Of a stretch of 64,000 bases of DNA, positions 35,062 through 44,399 are shown in pieces (positions within the stretch are counted from its first letter, which is position 1; the number at the start of each line of letters is the position of its first letter). A program made the position numbers and the translations under genes. The stretch covers positions 1 to 64,000 of the forward strand of contig NZ_WJOK01000021.1 in NCBI RefSeq assembly GCF_009649785.1, read 5' to 3'. This DNA is from Agrobacterium tumefaciens. GTDB lineage: Bacteria; Pseudomonadota; Alphaproteobacteria; Rhizobiales; Rhizobiaceae. Below the pieces are notes generated by a model, which saw only the letters and a program-made list of their open reading frames with translations, ran no database searches and was not told where the DNA came from.

Positions 35062-35099
35062 GAAGGGCGGGAAGCATGGTTTCCCGCCCTTTCGTTTGC
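35062..35099 (+). terminator. Hairpin after the first ABC gene
   Basis: AAGGGCGGGAA (35063-35073) pairs with TTCCCGCCCTT (35081-35091), followed by TCGTTT. A moderately strong terminator placed ten bases after the stop codon. Confidence 0.65.
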
Positions 35100-35204
35100 G
35101 GTTCGCGTTTATCTATGTAGGCGAGTTAAACCTCTCCTCCGTCATGCCGGCCTTGAGCCGGTTTCCAGCCACGGCGCGTCTGCGCCGTGAAAGGGGTATC
35201 CCGC

Positions 35205-35252
35205 GATCAAAGACTTGAATCGCGCTTTACCCTTGATCTAGTCCTTGGTGAC
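35205..35252. repeat. Interspersed repeat, copy 1
   Basis: A ~48-base unit beginning GATCAAAGACTTGAATCGC and ending GGTGAC, recurring in diverged form at 62737-62783. Its flanks (GTCATGCCGG.. to ..GGTGACGGAG) extend the element to about 35140-35262. Confidence 0.7.
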
Positions 35253-35413
35253 GGAGTGAGGATGCTGCGAGTGCGCGAAATCCAGGTGGATCTATCCAGA
35301 GCCCGGTGGAACATTCTTCGCCCTTTTTCATTTCCCGAACGTTACCGAAATATAATCTCTTCCCGAACGCTCTGCGGCTGTTCCCGCTCCGGGAATCCGC
35401 CTATATCCGGATC

Positions 35414-37282
35414 ATGGTCATTACCCGCATCTTCGAGTTTTTCGAGAACTGGATAAAGCCCTTCGCCCGAAAGGACGATTTGCGGCCGCCGGAAAAGACG
35501 TCCGGTTTCATCTGGTTCTATATCTCGCAGGCCAAGGCGCCGTTTCTTGCCATGCTGGTGCTGGGCGGGTTGACGGCTGCCATTGAGGCTGCGCTTTTCT
35601 GGTTCGTCGGGCGGCTGGTCGACATTCTCTCGACCGTCAAGCCGGAAGAGGGCTGGGCTGGACTGCTGGCAGCCCATGGCGGCGAACTCGTCGGCATGCT
35701 GGTGTTGATCGGCATCGTGCGTTTTATCGTCACCATGGTGACCGCGCTGGTGGACCAACAGATCATCACGCCCGGCTTTTACAATTTGGTGCGCTGGCAA
35801 TCCTATATGCATGTGGCGCGGCAATCGCTGACTTTTTTCCAGAACGATTTTTCCGGCCGCATCGTTACCAAGGTCTGGTCGGGCGGGCAGGCGGCAGGCG
35901 ATCTTGTCACCTCGCTGATGGAAAGCGTCTGGTTCGTCGGCATCTACTCCGTCTCGATGCTGCTGCTGATCGGCGGACTGGACTGGCGGCTTGCCGTCGT
36001 CGTCCTCGTCTGGGTGCTGATCTTCTCGCTGCTGGCGCGTTATTTCGTGCCGCGCATCCGCTCCCATTCGAAAGAAACGGCGGAGGCAGCCTCCATGCTT
36101 TCCGGCCGGATGGTGGATGCATACAGCAATATCCAGACGCTCAGGCTGTTCGGGCGCGACGATGCCAACGACCGCTACATGCGGCAGGGCTTCGATATCT
36201 TCCAGAACGCCACGATGACGTTCACGCGGTTCATCACCGGTGTGCGCGCCTCGATGGCGCTGCTGTCGGGTGTGATGATCACGTCGATGGCGGCGCTGTG
36301 TATCGACCTTTGGCTGTCCGGCAAGATCAGTTCCGGCGCTGTCGCCTTCACGCTGGCACTGGTTCTGCGCCTCAACTTCCTGCTCGGGCGATTGATGACG
36401 CAGTTCAACGGCATCATGCGCAATTTCGGCACGGTGCAGAATGCGGCGGAGCTGATTTCGCAGCCGATCGGCCTTGTGGACGCGCCGGATGCGACAGTGC
36501 TGGACGTGAAAAGTCCAAGTATCCGCTTCGAAAACGTCAGCTTCCATTATGGGCGGGCGAACGGGGTCATCGACAATCTCAATCTCGATATCAAGGCGGG
36601 GGAGAAGGTCGGCATCGTCGGACGCTCCGGCGCGGGCAAATCCACCCTCGTCAATCTGCTGCTGCGGTTTTACGATGTTGAGAAAGGCCGCATCCTCATT
36701 GACGGGCAGGATATCGCCAAGGTCACCCAGGAATCACTGCGCGCCCATATCGGCATGGTCACGCAGGATACGTCGCTGCTGCACCGTTCTATCAGAGACA
36801 ACATCATGTTCGGGCGCACGGATGCCACCGAAGCGCAATTGCTGGAGGCGACGCGCCGGGCCAAGGCGGATGAGTTCATTGCACGGCTGGAAGACCAGCG
36901 CGGCCGCACGGGTTTCGACGCGCATGTCGGCGAACGTGGCGTGAAATTGTCCGGAGGCCAGCGCCAGCGCATCGCCATTGCCCGCGTGATGCTGAAGGAT
37001 GCGCCGATCCTCGTCCTCGACGAGGCGACGTCTGCGCTTGATTCGGAAGTAGAAGCGGCGATCCAGAGCAATCTCGATGAGTTGATGCAGGGCAAGACAG
37101 TGCTGGCCATCGCCCACCGTCTTTCAACAATTGCTGCTCTCGACCGGCTGATCGTGATGGATCAGGGCCGTATCGTCGAGCAGGGCAGCCATTCAGATCT
37201 CGTCTCGCAGGGCAGACTTTATTCGGAACTCTGGGCGCGACAGTCGGGCGGTTTCCTTGCTGTGGACGAGGCGGCCCAATAG
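35414..37282 (+). CDS. ABC half-exporter, second of pair
   Basis: A 622-residue half-exporter built like the first: six membrane helices (~35-335) and an ATPase domain (~370-615) with Walker A GRSGAGKSTLVNLLLRF, signature LSGGQRQRIAIARVM, Walker B ILVLDEATSALDSE and the His switch IAIAHRLST. Both half-exporters keep complete ATP sites, so homodimers are possible too. The best start is the ATG of MVITRIFEFFEN (no strong SD); the open frame reaches 36 codons further, into the repeat region. Confidence 0.88.
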   Translation: MVITRIFEFFENWIKPFARKDDLRPPEKTSGFIWFYISQAKAPFLAMLVLGGLTAAIEAALFWFVGRLVDILSTVKPEEGWAGLLAAHGGELVGMLVLIGIVRFIVTMVTALVDQQIITPGFYNLVRWQSYMHVARQSLTFFQNDFSGRIVTKVWSGGQAAGDLVTSLMESVWFVGIYSVSMLLLIGGLDWRLAVVVLVWVLIFSLLARYFVPRIRSHSKETAEAASMLSGRMVDAYSNIQTLRLFGRDDANDRYMRQGFDIFQNATMTFTRFITGVRASMALLSGVMITSMAALCIDLWLSGKISSGAVAFTLALVLRLNFLLGRLMTQFNGIMRNFGTVQNAAELISQPIGLVDAPDATVLDVKSPSIRFENVSFHYGRANGVIDNLNLDIKAGEKVGIVGRSGAGKSTLVNLLLRFYDVEKGRILIDGQDIAKVTQESLRAHIGMVTQDTSLLHRSIRDNIMFGRTDATEAQLLEATRRAKADEFIARLEDQRGRTGFDAHVGERGVKLSGGQRQRIAIARVMLKDAPILVLDEATSALDSEVEAAIQSNLDELMQGKTVLAIAHRLSTIAALDRLIVMDQGRIVEQGSHSDLVSQGRLYSELWARQSGGFLAVDEAAQ

Positions 37283-37295
37283 GGTCTTTTGGCAG

Positions 37296-38228
37296 CTATT
37301 TCCCGATCATGAAATCCGCCATCAGGCCGAAATGATTGGAACCGAGGCTGTCGGGGAGACGGGTGGTTTTCAAGAGCGTGGCCGGTTCGCGGGCGAAGAT
37401 ATGGTCAATCGCGATGCCGAAGCGACCTGCCTTCGTCGGCCATGTGGCGGGTTCCCATGGCGCTTTCTTCAGGTCGTTGGCGGCGAGGAAGTCGCGCATG
37501 TCGGGAGCGATGCTGGCCGAATTGAAATCTCCGGCCAGAATGAGCGGCCCGGTGACACGAAAGAGAATTTCGCTGACTTCGTCCAGCTCGTCCCGGTGAT
37601 AGTCGTCGAAATAGGGTTTGGTGATGTGACCTGCAGCGAGCGTCAGCTTCGTGCCGTCGAAATCGATGCTGGCGATGGCGAAACGGTCGCGGCGCAGATC
37701 GCTGAGGCTATGGAAACGGCCCTCCAGCAGCGGCCGCTTCGATAGGATCAAGAGATCACAGGTCGGTGTTCCCGCATAGCAGCCAAGCCTGTGGGGGTAG
37801 GTTTGCTGCAGACGCGGCAGAACCGATTCCAGCGCAGCCGCCTCAAACAGATAGACCGCATCCGCGTCTGATTCGAGAATCCTGTCGGCAACCGCATCCG
37901 CATTGGCGGCGTTATCCATCAATACGTTGAAGGACAACAGCCGGAAGGGTCTGGCGCCAGGTGCCGCATTGGCGCTTGTCGAGAATTCCATGAGCATGGC
38001 GACGGCGTGGATGGCGAGTGCAAGCGACCAGATGATGAGGAAAGCGGAAATCGCGTCACGCGTCAGCCAAAATACCAGGCATGACAGCAGGATACAGACG
38101 AAGGCGATGTGAAGCTGGAAACTGGTGACGAAGGCTAAAAGCCAGAAATCCGTCACATAACGCAGGCTGGCGATGAAAAGTACGGCAGCCACGACCGTGG
38201 AGACCATGCACGAGAGCTTCGCCGTCAT
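37296..38228 (-). CDS. Membrane-anchored endonuclease/exonuclease/phosphatase (EEP) family protein
   Basis: A 310-residue protein: two or three membrane helices at the N-terminus (~1-80) and an EEP-fold domain (~95-310), probably periplasmic. EEP motifs are seen as LLSFNVLMDN, YLFEAAALE (catalytic Glu), ILAGDFNSAS, IAIDHIF and GSNHFGLMADF. The last is normally SDH; here Asp is replaced by Asn, which may weaken catalysis. I choose MTAKLSCMVS as the start; the frame is open 21 codons further. It converges on the ABC gene and is divergent from petABC. Confidence 0.82.
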   Translation of the reverse strand: MTAKLSCMVSTVVAAVLFIASLRYVTDFWLLAFVTSFQLHIAFVCILLSCLVFWLTRDAISAFLIIWSLALAIHAVAMLMEFSTSANAAPGARPFRLLSFNVLMDNAANADAVADRILESDADAVYLFEAAALESVLPRLQQTYPHRLGCYAGTPTCDLLILSKRPLLEGRFHSLSDLRRDRFAIASIDFDGTKLTLAAGHITKPYFDDYHRDELDEVSEILFRVTGPLILAGDFNSASIAPDMRDFLAANDLKKAPWEPATWPTKAGRFGIAIDHIFAREPATLLKTTRLPDSLGSNHFGLMADFMIGK

Positions 38229-38538
38229 CCGAATCCCTGCTTTCCAAGCTCTCCCTTGATGTCTCGTAACATGCCGCAAGGGTGGGCACAATGTTGCCCG
38301 CTTGCCGGGGCTTAGGAAAAAAACAGAAACAAATCCGCCCCTTCTGGCAGAATTACGGCAGCTTTGTGTGCTTTGCTCTTGCCAAGTCAGTCAATATTTT
38401 GCGATCAAACAGAATGACGCGGTTTCTCAAACGCCGCGAGGATGACCGAGACGGTGGGACGGAGATTGTCTTGGATCAAATCATAGCGGGAGGACTCATG
38501 CGATTTACGGCAAAAACAGCGCAGAGGATGGTGTAGCG
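38229..38538. other. Divergent region before petABC
   Basis: 310 bases between the EEP gene and petA. It must hold the petABC promoter, but I cannot assign -35/-10 boxes with confidence. A 12-codon ORF (38498-38536; [12 protein letters not shown]) with GGGAGGA three bases before its ATG ends just before the petA GTG. Confidence 0.6.
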
Positions 38539-39117
38539 GTGAGCGAGCACGTAACCAATCACGACGCCTCGGGTGAACCGACCCGTCGCGATTTTCTTTA
38601 TCTAGTAACCGGAATGACGGGCGCCGTTGGTGCCGCCGCAGTGGCATGGCCCTTTATCGACCAGATGCGTCCAGACGCATCGACGCTGGCGCTTGCCTCC
38701 ATCGAGGTGAATGTCGCGGCGGTCGAGCCGGGCATGTCGCTGACCGTGAAGTGGCGCGGCAAGCCGATTTTCATCCGTAACCGCACGGAAAAGGAAATTG
38801 GCGAAGCCAATGCTGTCGCTCTTGCCGATCTCAAGGATCCGGTGGCGCGCAACGCCAACATTGCCCCCGACGCGCAGGCGACGGGCATTGACCGTTCCGC
38901 CGGTCAGGGCAAGGAGAACTGGATCGTCATGATCGGTTCCTGCACCCATCTCGGTTGCGTTCCGCTCGGCCAGGCCGGCGATTTCGGCGGTTGGTTCTGT
39001 CCCTGCCATGGCTCGCATTACGATACGGCGGGCCGCATACGTAAGGGTCCGGCGCCGCAGAACCTCGCCATCCCGACATTTGCATTCACATCCGATACCG
39101 TGATCAAGATCGGATAA
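38539..39117 (+). CDS. petA: Ubiquinol-cytochrome c reductase Rieske iron-sulfur subunit
   Basis: A 192-residue Rieske protein of the cytochrome bc1 complex. [10 protein letters not shown] near residues 14-23 is a twin-arginine signal-anchor leading into the single membrane helix. The 2Fe-2S cluster is bound by CTHLGCVP (~134-141) and CPCHGSHYD (~154-162), giving the usual two Cys and two His plus the disulfide Cys pair. It takes electrons from ubiquinol and moves to cytochrome c1. It begins with GTG; AGAGGA lies ten bases upstream. First gene of petABC, 14 bases before petB. Confidence 0.97.
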   Translation: MSEHVTNHDASGEPTRRDFLYLVTGMTGAVGAAAVAWPFIDQMRPDASTLALASIEVNVAAVEPGMSLTVKWRGKPIFIRNRTEKEIGEANAVALADLKDPVARNANIAPDAQATGIDRSAGQGKENWIVMIGSCTHLGCVPLGQAGDFGGWFCPCHGSHYDTAGRIRKGPAPQNLAIPTFAFTSDTVIKIG

Positions 39118-39131
39118 GGGGACAGATATTT

Positions 39132-40415
39132 ATGAGTGGTCATTCCAGTTATCAGCCGTCCACCGGCATCGAGAGGTGGATCGATTCGCGGCTTCCCTTG
39201 CCGCGCATGATCTATGACAGCTTCGTTGCCTATCCTGTCCCGCGTAATCTGAACTACGCCTACACATTCGGCGCGATGCTGGCTGTCATGCTGATCGTGC
39301 AGATCCTCACTGGCGTCGTGCTTGCCATGCATTACGCCGCTGAAACGACGGTTGCCTTCAATTCCGTCGAAAAGATCATGCGCGACGTCAACCACGGCTG
39401 GCTGTTGCGCTACATGCACGCCAACGGTGCATCGTTCTTCTTCATCGCGGTTTACCTGCACATCGCCCGTGGACTTTATTACGGCTCCTATAAGGCGCCA
39501 CGCGAAATCCTCTGGATTCTCGGCTGCGTGATCTACCTCCTGATGATGGCGACGGGCTTCATGGGCTACGTGCTGCCGTGGGGCCAGATGTCCTTCTGGG
39601 GCGCCACGGTCATCACCGGCTTCTTCTCGGCTTTCCCGGGCATAGGTGAGTGGATTCAGCAGTTCCTGCTCGGCGGCTTTGCGGTGGACAATCCGACGCT
39701 CAACCGCTTCTTCGCGCTCCACTACCTGCTGCCCTTCATGATCGCGGGTGTCGTCATCCTGCATATCTGGGCGCTGCATGTGACCGGCCAGACCAATCCG
39801 ACCGGTGTGGAAGTGAAGAGCAAGACCGATACGGTACCCTTCACGCCCTATGCGACGTTGAAGGATGCACTCGGCGTTTCGGTGTTCCTCATCGCTTATG
39901 CGTGGTTCGTCTTCTACATGCCGAACTTCCTCGGACACCCTGATAACTACATCATGGCGGATCCGTTGAAGACACCGGCGCATATCGTGCCCGAATGGTA
40001 TTATCTGCCGTTCTACGCGATGCTGCGCGCCATCACTTTCAATATCGGGCCGATCGATTCCAAGCTCGGTGGCGTTCTCGTCATGTTCGGCGCAATCATC
40101 GTGCTGTTCTTCCTGCCCTGGCTCGATACCTCGAAGGTTCGCTCCGCGGTATATCGTCCCTGGTACAAGCTGTTCTTCTGGCTGTTCGTGGTCAACGCCA
40201 TCCTGCTTGGCTGGCTGGGTTCGCGTCCGGCGGAAGGCCTTTATGTCATCATGTCGCAGATCGGCACGCTTTATTACTTCGGTTTCTTCCTCGTCATCAT
40301 GCCGATCCTCGGTCTGGTCGAAACGCCGCGGCGTATTCCGAATTCGATTACCGAGGCCGTTCTGGAAAAGAACGCCGCCAAGAAGACTGCCGCGCCAGCG
40401 GCCGCCCAAGTCTGA
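39132..40415 (+). CDS. petB: Cytochrome b of the bc1 complex
   Basis: A 427-residue inner-membrane protein with eight helices binding hemes bL and bH through His in the second and fourth helices. Conserved quinol-site segments are [17 protein letters not shown] (residues ~139-155) and the [10 protein letters not shown] loop (~287-296, PEWY). Length is that of full bacterial cytochrome b, not the split cyanobacterial form. It sits between petA and petC, with stop-to-start gaps of 14 and 22 bases, forming one operon. Confidence 0.97.
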   Translation: MSGHSSYQPSTGIERWIDSRLPLPRMIYDSFVAYPVPRNLNYAYTFGAMLAVMLIVQILTGVVLAMHYAAETTVAFNSVEKIMRDVNHGWLLRYMHANGASFFFIAVYLHIARGLYYGSYKAPREILWILGCVIYLLMMATGFMGYVLPWGQMSFWGATVITGFFSAFPGIGEWIQQFLLGGFAVDNPTLNRFFALHYLLPFMIAGVVILHIWALHVTGQTNPTGVEVKSKTDTVPFTPYATLKDALGVSVFLIAYAWFVFYMPNFLGHPDNYIMADPLKTPAHIVPEWYYLPFYAMLRAITFNIGPIDSKLGGVLVMFGAIIVLFFLPWLDTSKVRSAVYRPWYKLFFWLFVVNAILLGWLGSRPAEGLYVIMSQIGTLYYFGFFLVIMPILGLVETPRRIPNSITEAVLEKNAAKKTAAPAAAQV

Positions 40416-40437
40416 GCGCGAAGGAAGGATGACGACA

Positions 40438-41322
40438 ATGAAGAAGCTTGTAACGAGCATCGCGCTTATCGCTGCCATCGGCTGTTCCGCCGCCGCTTTT
40501 GCGGCCGAGGAGAGCCACGATCTCGCCACCAAGACCGAGCATGCGATCGCCGGCGGTCACTTCCCGGTCATCAAGCCCGAGGAGCAGAGCTGGTCTTTTG
40601 CCGGACCTTTCGGCAAATACGACAAGGGCCAGCTGCAGCGCGGCCTGAAGGTCTACAAGGAAGTCTGCTCTGCCTGCCATTCGATGAGCCTCGTTTCCTT
40701 CCGCACGCTGGGCGATCTCGGTTATTCGGAAGAGCAGGTGAAGGCCTTTGCTGCGGAATATGAAGTGCAGGACGGGCCGAACGCCGACGGCGAAATGTAT
40801 AATCGCAAGGCTGTGCCTTCCGACCATTTCCCCTCGCCATTCCCGAACCACGAAGCGGCTGCTGCTGCCAATGGCGGAGCTGCACCACCGGACATGTCGC
40901 TGCTTGCCAAGGCGCGCGGCGTGGAGCGTGGCTTTCCGCAGTTCGTCGTCGACATGATTCCGATCATCGGCGGTTATCAGGAAGGCGGCCCGGACTACAT
41001 CCATGCGCTGCTGACCGGATACCAGGACGCGCCTGCCGGCGTTGAAGTGTCGGAAGGCACGCATTTCAACCCGTATTTCGCCAGCGCCGTGGCGCTGAAG
41101 ATGGCGCCGCCGATCAGTGCCGATCAGGTGACCTATGACGATGGTGCGCCGCAGACGGTGGATCAATATTCCAAGGACGTGTCCGCTTTCCTGATGTGGG
41201 CCGCAGAACCGCATCTGGAAGCGCGCAAGCGCACCGGCTTCATGGTCATGGTGTTCCTGTTCATCTTCACGGCGCTGATCTATCTCACCAAGAAATCGGT
41301 CTACGCCAACAAAGAACATTGA
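40438..41322 (+). CDS. petC: Cytochrome c1 of the bc1 complex
   Basis: A 294-residue c-type cytochrome with a signal peptide (~1-22, ending AAFAA), the heme site CSACH (with KEV before it), the distal Met ligand in ALKMAPPIS, and one C-terminal membrane anchor (GFMVMVFLFIFTALIYL). I choose the ATG of MKKLVTS because AAGGAAGG is well spaced to it; the ATG three codons earlier would touch the SD. The gene ends the petABC operon and is followed by a terminator. In many alphaproteobacteria b and c1 are fused; here they are separate. Confidence 0.96.
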   Translation: MKKLVTSIALIAAIGCSAAAFAAEESHDLATKTEHAIAGGHFPVIKPEEQSWSFAGPFGKYDKGQLQRGLKVYKEVCSACHSMSLVSFRTLGDLGYSEEQVKAFAAEYEVQDGPNADGEMYNRKAVPSDHFPSPFPNHEAAAAANGGAAPPDMSLLAKARGVERGFPQFVVDMIPIIGGYQEGGPDYIHALLTGYQDAPAGVEVSEGTHFNPYFASAVALKMAPPISADQVTYDDGAPQTVDQYSKDVSAFLMWAAEPHLEARKRTGFMVMVFLFIFTALIYLTKKSVYANKEH

Positions 41323-41347
41323 GCGGCTTCAAATGCCTGCAATCATT

Positions 41348-41378
41348 GGCCCCCATGGTCTTGCCCTGGGGGCCTTTT
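41348..41378 (+). terminator. Terminator of petABC
   Basis: GGCCCCCA (41348-41355) pairs with TGGGGGCC (41367-41374), followed by TTTT, 25 bases after the petC stop. Confidence 0.9.
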
Positions 41379-41401
41379 CATGTGTCGAAGGAGGATGAGA
41401 A

Positions 41402-41794
41402 ATGGCGAAAGTCCGGAGCGGTGGCTGCCTGTGCGGTTCCGTCCGTTTCGAGGCCACGGGTGAACCCGGCAATCCGCACAGCTGCTCCTGCGATATCTGC
41501 CAGCGGCACTCCGGCGCTTCCAGCCTTGCCTGGGTGGAGTTTGCGAGCGATGCAGTGGTCTGGACGGGAGAGCGCGGTGCGCCCATGGTTTTCCGGTCTT
41601 CAGATTATTCCAGCCGTGCGTTTTGCGCGGTCTGCGGCAGCACGCTTGGCGCCATCGACGATGCACCGACTGTCGACCTCGTTTCCGGCTCTTTTGACGA
41701 CAGAAATGACGAGGCGCTACGGCCTCTGTCGCATTCCTTCGCGGATGTATGCCCAGTCTGGGCGCGGATCGAGGGAATGTCGGGGCAGGAATGA
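41402..41794 (+). CDS. GFA-family zinc-binding protein
   Basis: A 130-residue protein of the glutathione-dependent formaldehyde-activating enzyme (GFA/CENP-V) family. Three Cys pairs place the zinc sites: GGCLCGSVRF (residues ~8-17), CSCDICQRHSG (~28-38) and FCAVCGSTLG (~76-85). Members often have unknown substrates; formaldehyde-glutathione adduct formation is established only for a few. An SD (GGAGGATGAGA) precedes the ATG. It stands between petABC and apt on the same strand, with its own start behind the pet terminator. Confidence 0.9.
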   Translation: MAKVRSGGCLCGSVRFEATGEPGNPHSCSCDICQRHSGASSLAWVEFASDAVVWTGERGAPMVFRSSDYSSRAFCAVCGSTLGAIDDAPTVDLVSGSFDDRNDEALRPLSHSFADVCPVWARIEGMSGQE

Positions 41795-41884
41795 GCGGCG
41801 GTCCTTTTTAGTTGGTCCGCAGCCACCAAGTTGATAGGGTGGCCCGAACCTTCTGATCCATTTCCCAATCTAACTGGAAATACC

Positions 41885-42427
41885 ATGACCGTTATCGCTT
41901 CGGAGCTTTCCGCTGCCATCCGCTCCATTCCCGACTATCCGAAGCCGGGCATCATCTTCAGGGACATCACGACTCTGCTTGGCAATCCGCGCGCTTTCCG
42001 CCGTGCCGTGGACGAGCTTGTGCAGCCCTATGCGGGAACGAAGATCGACAAGATCGCGGGGATGGAAGCGCGTGGCTTCATTCTGGGCGGAGCGGTGGCG
42101 CACCAGCTTTCCGCCGGTTTCGTGCCTATCCGCAAGAAAGGCAAGTTGCCGCACACCACCGTGCGCGTGGCCTACAGCCTTGAATACGGCGTTGACGAGA
42201 TGGAAATGCATGTGGACGCCGTGCAGCCGGGCGAAAAGGTCATTCTGGTCGACGACCTGATCGCGACTGGCGGCACCGCCGAAGGTGCGGTGAAACTCTT
42301 GCGGCAGATGGGCGCGGAAATCGTTTCGGCCTGCTTCGTCATCGATCTGCCCGATCTCGGCGGCCGCAGGAAGCTGGAAGACCTCGGTGTGGAAGTGCGG
42401 ACACTGGTGGAGTTTTCAGGCCATTGA
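41885..42427 (+). CDS. apt: Adenine phosphoribosyltransferase
   Basis: A 180-residue type I phosphoribosyltransferase that salvages adenine to AMP with PRPP. The PRPP-binding motif is [17 protein letters not shown] (residues ~119-135); the hood region has [17 protein letters not shown] (~59-75), and [18 protein letters not shown] (~14-31) is the APT start signature. The ATG of MTVIASELS is chosen; the ORF is open 18 codons further without an SD. Confidence 0.96.
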   Translation: MTVIASELSAAIRSIPDYPKPGIIFRDITTLLGNPRAFRRAVDELVQPYAGTKIDKIAGMEARGFILGGAVAHQLSAGFVPIRKKGKLPHTTVRVAYSLEYGVDEMEMHVDAVQPGEKVILVDDLIATGGTAEGAVKLLRQMGAEIVSACFVIDLPDLGGRRKLEDLGVEVRTLVEFSGH

Positions 42428-42440
42428 GGCCGGTTTCCGG

Positions 42441-43076
42441 CTAGGAATGTTGCGACAGGCCGGTGTTTTGTCCGTTCTTTCGTAGTGCGATCCATGTCCA
42501 GTGGACGCCCATGGCGCGATTACCCGCCTGAATGGAAGCAACTTCTACCTGTCGTATCAACGTGAACCCCAGACGGGCTGCATTGCCCGTCGTTTCCGCT
42601 GGTGAAATGGGAAAAGCACGGCGGCCTTTGGGTGCGGGGCCGTGACGCAGGGACATGATCAGCAATCCGCCTTCTGCCGTCATCTCCGAGAGGCTTTCCA
42701 TGGCGGTCTGCCGTGCCTCGTCATCGATATGGTGCCAGACGCCGCACAGCGTAACCAGATCGAACGGGCCGTGGCGGCGCGCTTTCATCAGATCGGGCAA
42801 ACAGTCGTCAAGCCAGGTTATCTTGTGCGAGAGGTGCAATCTCTTTCCGGGTTCACGCAGTTCCTTGACCGGCTCTATCGCCAGAACATCATGGCCGCAT
42901 TCGGCAAACCAGGCGGCATCGCGACCGGTGCCGCTGCCAATATCCGCCACGCGGGCCGGTGAGACCGGCAACAGATCGATGACCGGTGCGTAGATTTCCC
43001 GGCAATCCAGTCCATCGAACCTGGCAATTAGGTCCGGCGTTGCCGCTTCAGCATAACCCTGTAGGATATCGTTCAT
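42441..43076 (-). CDS. Class I SAM-dependent methyltransferase
   Basis: A 211-residue Rossmann-fold methyltransferase. The SAM-binding motif I is VADIGSGTGRDAAWFAE (residues ~43-59), with the acidic end of strand 2 in VLAIEPV and motif IV around PFDLVTLCGVWHHIDD. The substrate is unknown; the fold covers small molecules, tRNA and protein targets. It converges on apt (13 bases apart). No SD stands out before the ATG. Confidence 0.85.
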   Translation of the reverse strand: MNDILQGYAEAATPDLIARFDGLDCREIYAPVIDLLPVSPARVADIGSGTGRDAAWFAECGHDVLAIEPVKELREPGKRLHLSHKITWLDDCLPDLMKARRHGPFDLVTLCGVWHHIDDEARQTAMESLSEMTAEGGLLIMSLRHGPAPKGRRAFPISPAETTGNAARLGFTLIRQVEVASIQAGNRAMGVHWTWIALRKNGQNTGLSQHS

Positions 43077-43139
43077 TCTTGCCTTCCCGCCGCGACGCCG
43101 ATTCCGAGGGTATCGCGCGCGGGCTATCTCGGCCAGCCG

Positions 43140-43607
43140 CTATTCGAACTCCAGAACCCCGCTCTGGAAGGTCATCACGGTTTCTCCGGACTGGTTCACG
43201 CCCTCGTTGAAGGTGGTGTTCAGCCAAACCCCGGCTCTTGATTCCAGTGGTCGGGCATCGAGCAAGGTGACGAAATAGGTCACGTCGTCTCCGGCGAAAA
43301 CCGGCTTTTTCCATTTGAGTTCACGAAAGCCGGGGGAGGGGCCGAGTTTCGGCGGTTCAAGGCCAAGTTGTTTCAGCCTCTTCACTTCCTTGCCCCAATG
43401 GGAAAGGAAACATTTCATCCAGCCAGCGCCGGTGTGCCAACCGGAAGCGCAGAGCGCTCCGAAGACGCTGTTTTTCGCCGCTTCGGCATCGAGATGAAAG
43501 GGCTGCGGATCGAAATCGCGGGCGAAACGGACAATGTCTTCGGCGGAAAAATGCAATGTGTCGAGGGTGACGCGTTCGCCGATCGGGGAAAGTTCTGCCA
43601 GTCTCAT
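43140..43607 (-). CDS. MaoC-family hotdog dehydratase, second of pair
   Basis: A 155-residue single-hotdog protein of the MaoC/(R)-specific enoyl-CoA hydratase family. The hydratase motif is FARDFDPQPFHLDAEAAKNS (residues ~28-47), with the catalytic Asp and His, followed by SGWHT. It overlaps the upstream MaoC gene by four bases, and both have the same build, so they probably form a heterodimer or a double-hotdog-like unit acting on a branched or dicarboxylic acyl-CoA. The substrate is inferred only by family. Confidence 0.87.
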   Translation of the reverse strand: MRLAELSPIGERVTLDTLHFSAEDIVRFARDFDPQPFHLDAEAAKNSVFGALCASGWHTGAGWMKCFLSHWGKEVKRLKQLGLEPPKLGPSPGFRELKWKKPVFAGDDVTYFVTLLDARPLESRAGVWLNTTFNEGVNQSGETVMTFQSGVLEFE

Positions 43608-44077
43608 GCCGCAAGGCCTCCGTCCGCACGCATCAGGAACATCACGGTGTTTTCGCCGTGCGATACCAGAACGCCGCGCTGGTTATAAAGCTCATGGCGA
43701 AACTTCACGAGGCCGATGCCGGGGCGTGAGCTGGAGGTGCGCTGTTCCAGAACAATGGATTTTCCCGAAAGCGTATCGCCAGCCAGAACCGGCTTTTTCC
43801 AGTCGACATAATCGATGCCGGGGCTGCCTTGCGATGTCGAATCGCTGATATAGCTCTCCGCCATCATTCGCATCAGCAGGGCGCAGGTGTGCCAGCCGGA
43901 TGCCGCCAGCCCGCCGAGAATGCTCTGGCGGCCAGCCTCTTCGGACAGGTGCATGGGCTGGGGGTCGAACTCGCTGGCGAATTCGATGATTTGTGCTGCA
44001 GAAATCGATTGCGGTCCCAGGGGAAATTCCCGTCCAACGGAAAAATCCTCATAGGCATATGTCGCGACCGGCGCCAT
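43604..44077 (-). CDS. MaoC-family hotdog dehydratase, first of pair
   Basis: A 157-residue partner of the preceding gene. The motif FASEFDPQPMHLSEEAGRQS (residues ~33-52) again supplies Asp and His, then SGWHT. Tandem MaoC pairs of this kind are common in rhizobia. The mutual four-base overlap couples translation. No acyl-CoA ligase or dehydrogenase genes are adjacent, so the pathway is unknown. Confidence 0.87.
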   Translation of the reverse strand: MAPVATYAYEDFSVGREFPLGPQSISAAQIIEFASEFDPQPMHLSEEAGRQSILGGLAASGWHTCALLMRMMAESYISDSTSQGSPGIDYVDWKKPVLAGDTLSGKSIVLEQRTSSSRPGIGLVKFRHELYNQRGVLVSHGENTVMFLMRADGGLAA

Positions 44078-44399
44078 GGCTTCCTCCCTTGCCTAGTCGA
44101 TGTCACCGGCATCTAAAATGATTTTTCCCTTTACGTAAAGGTCAAATCGAGAGTGCGTTTGCGGTGTACGTAGATGCTATTGAGAGAGCCAGTGCGGCAT
44201 GCTGCCTTCTCCCAGAGGAGGAGAAGGTCGCGATAGCGGAATGAGGGGCAAGGGTCGTGTAATTCGCCAGCCTTGCCTCCTCATCCGATCCTCCGGGCTA
44301 TCTTCCCCCGCCGGGGAGAAGAAACAAGCCACGGATGTGTGTCACTTCGGTCAACGAGTCAAAAGACGCGATGTGACCGCCGCCGCGCTCAAGACCAGA
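44078..44399. other. Gene-free gap with a palindromic element
   Basis: 322 bases between the MaoC pair and ychF, without a gene that I can support. Most of it is the mosaic palindrome at 44205-44320. The remainder (44078-44204) contains the MaoC upstream region, where I see no clear promoter. Confidence 0.65.
44205..44320. repeat. Mosaic palindromic element
   Basis: A nested set of inverted repeats: CCTTCTCC / GGAGAAGG (44205-44227), ATGAGGGGCAAGG / CCTTGCCTCCTCAT (44241-44284), and TTCCCCCGCCGGGGAGAA (44302-44320). This is a different sequence family from the element at 12811-12963 but of the same mosaic style (RIME-like). Confidence 0.7.

Larger units (their letters stand above)
35053..35413. 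other. Gap between the two ABC genes: hairpin and repeat
   Basis: 361 bases without a gene between two otherwise operon-like ABC genes. It holds a terminator-like hairpin (35063-35091) and a rhizobial interspersed element (~35140-35262) that includes a unit also found at 62737-62783. The repeat may have been inserted into an ancestral operon. Confidence 0.65.
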
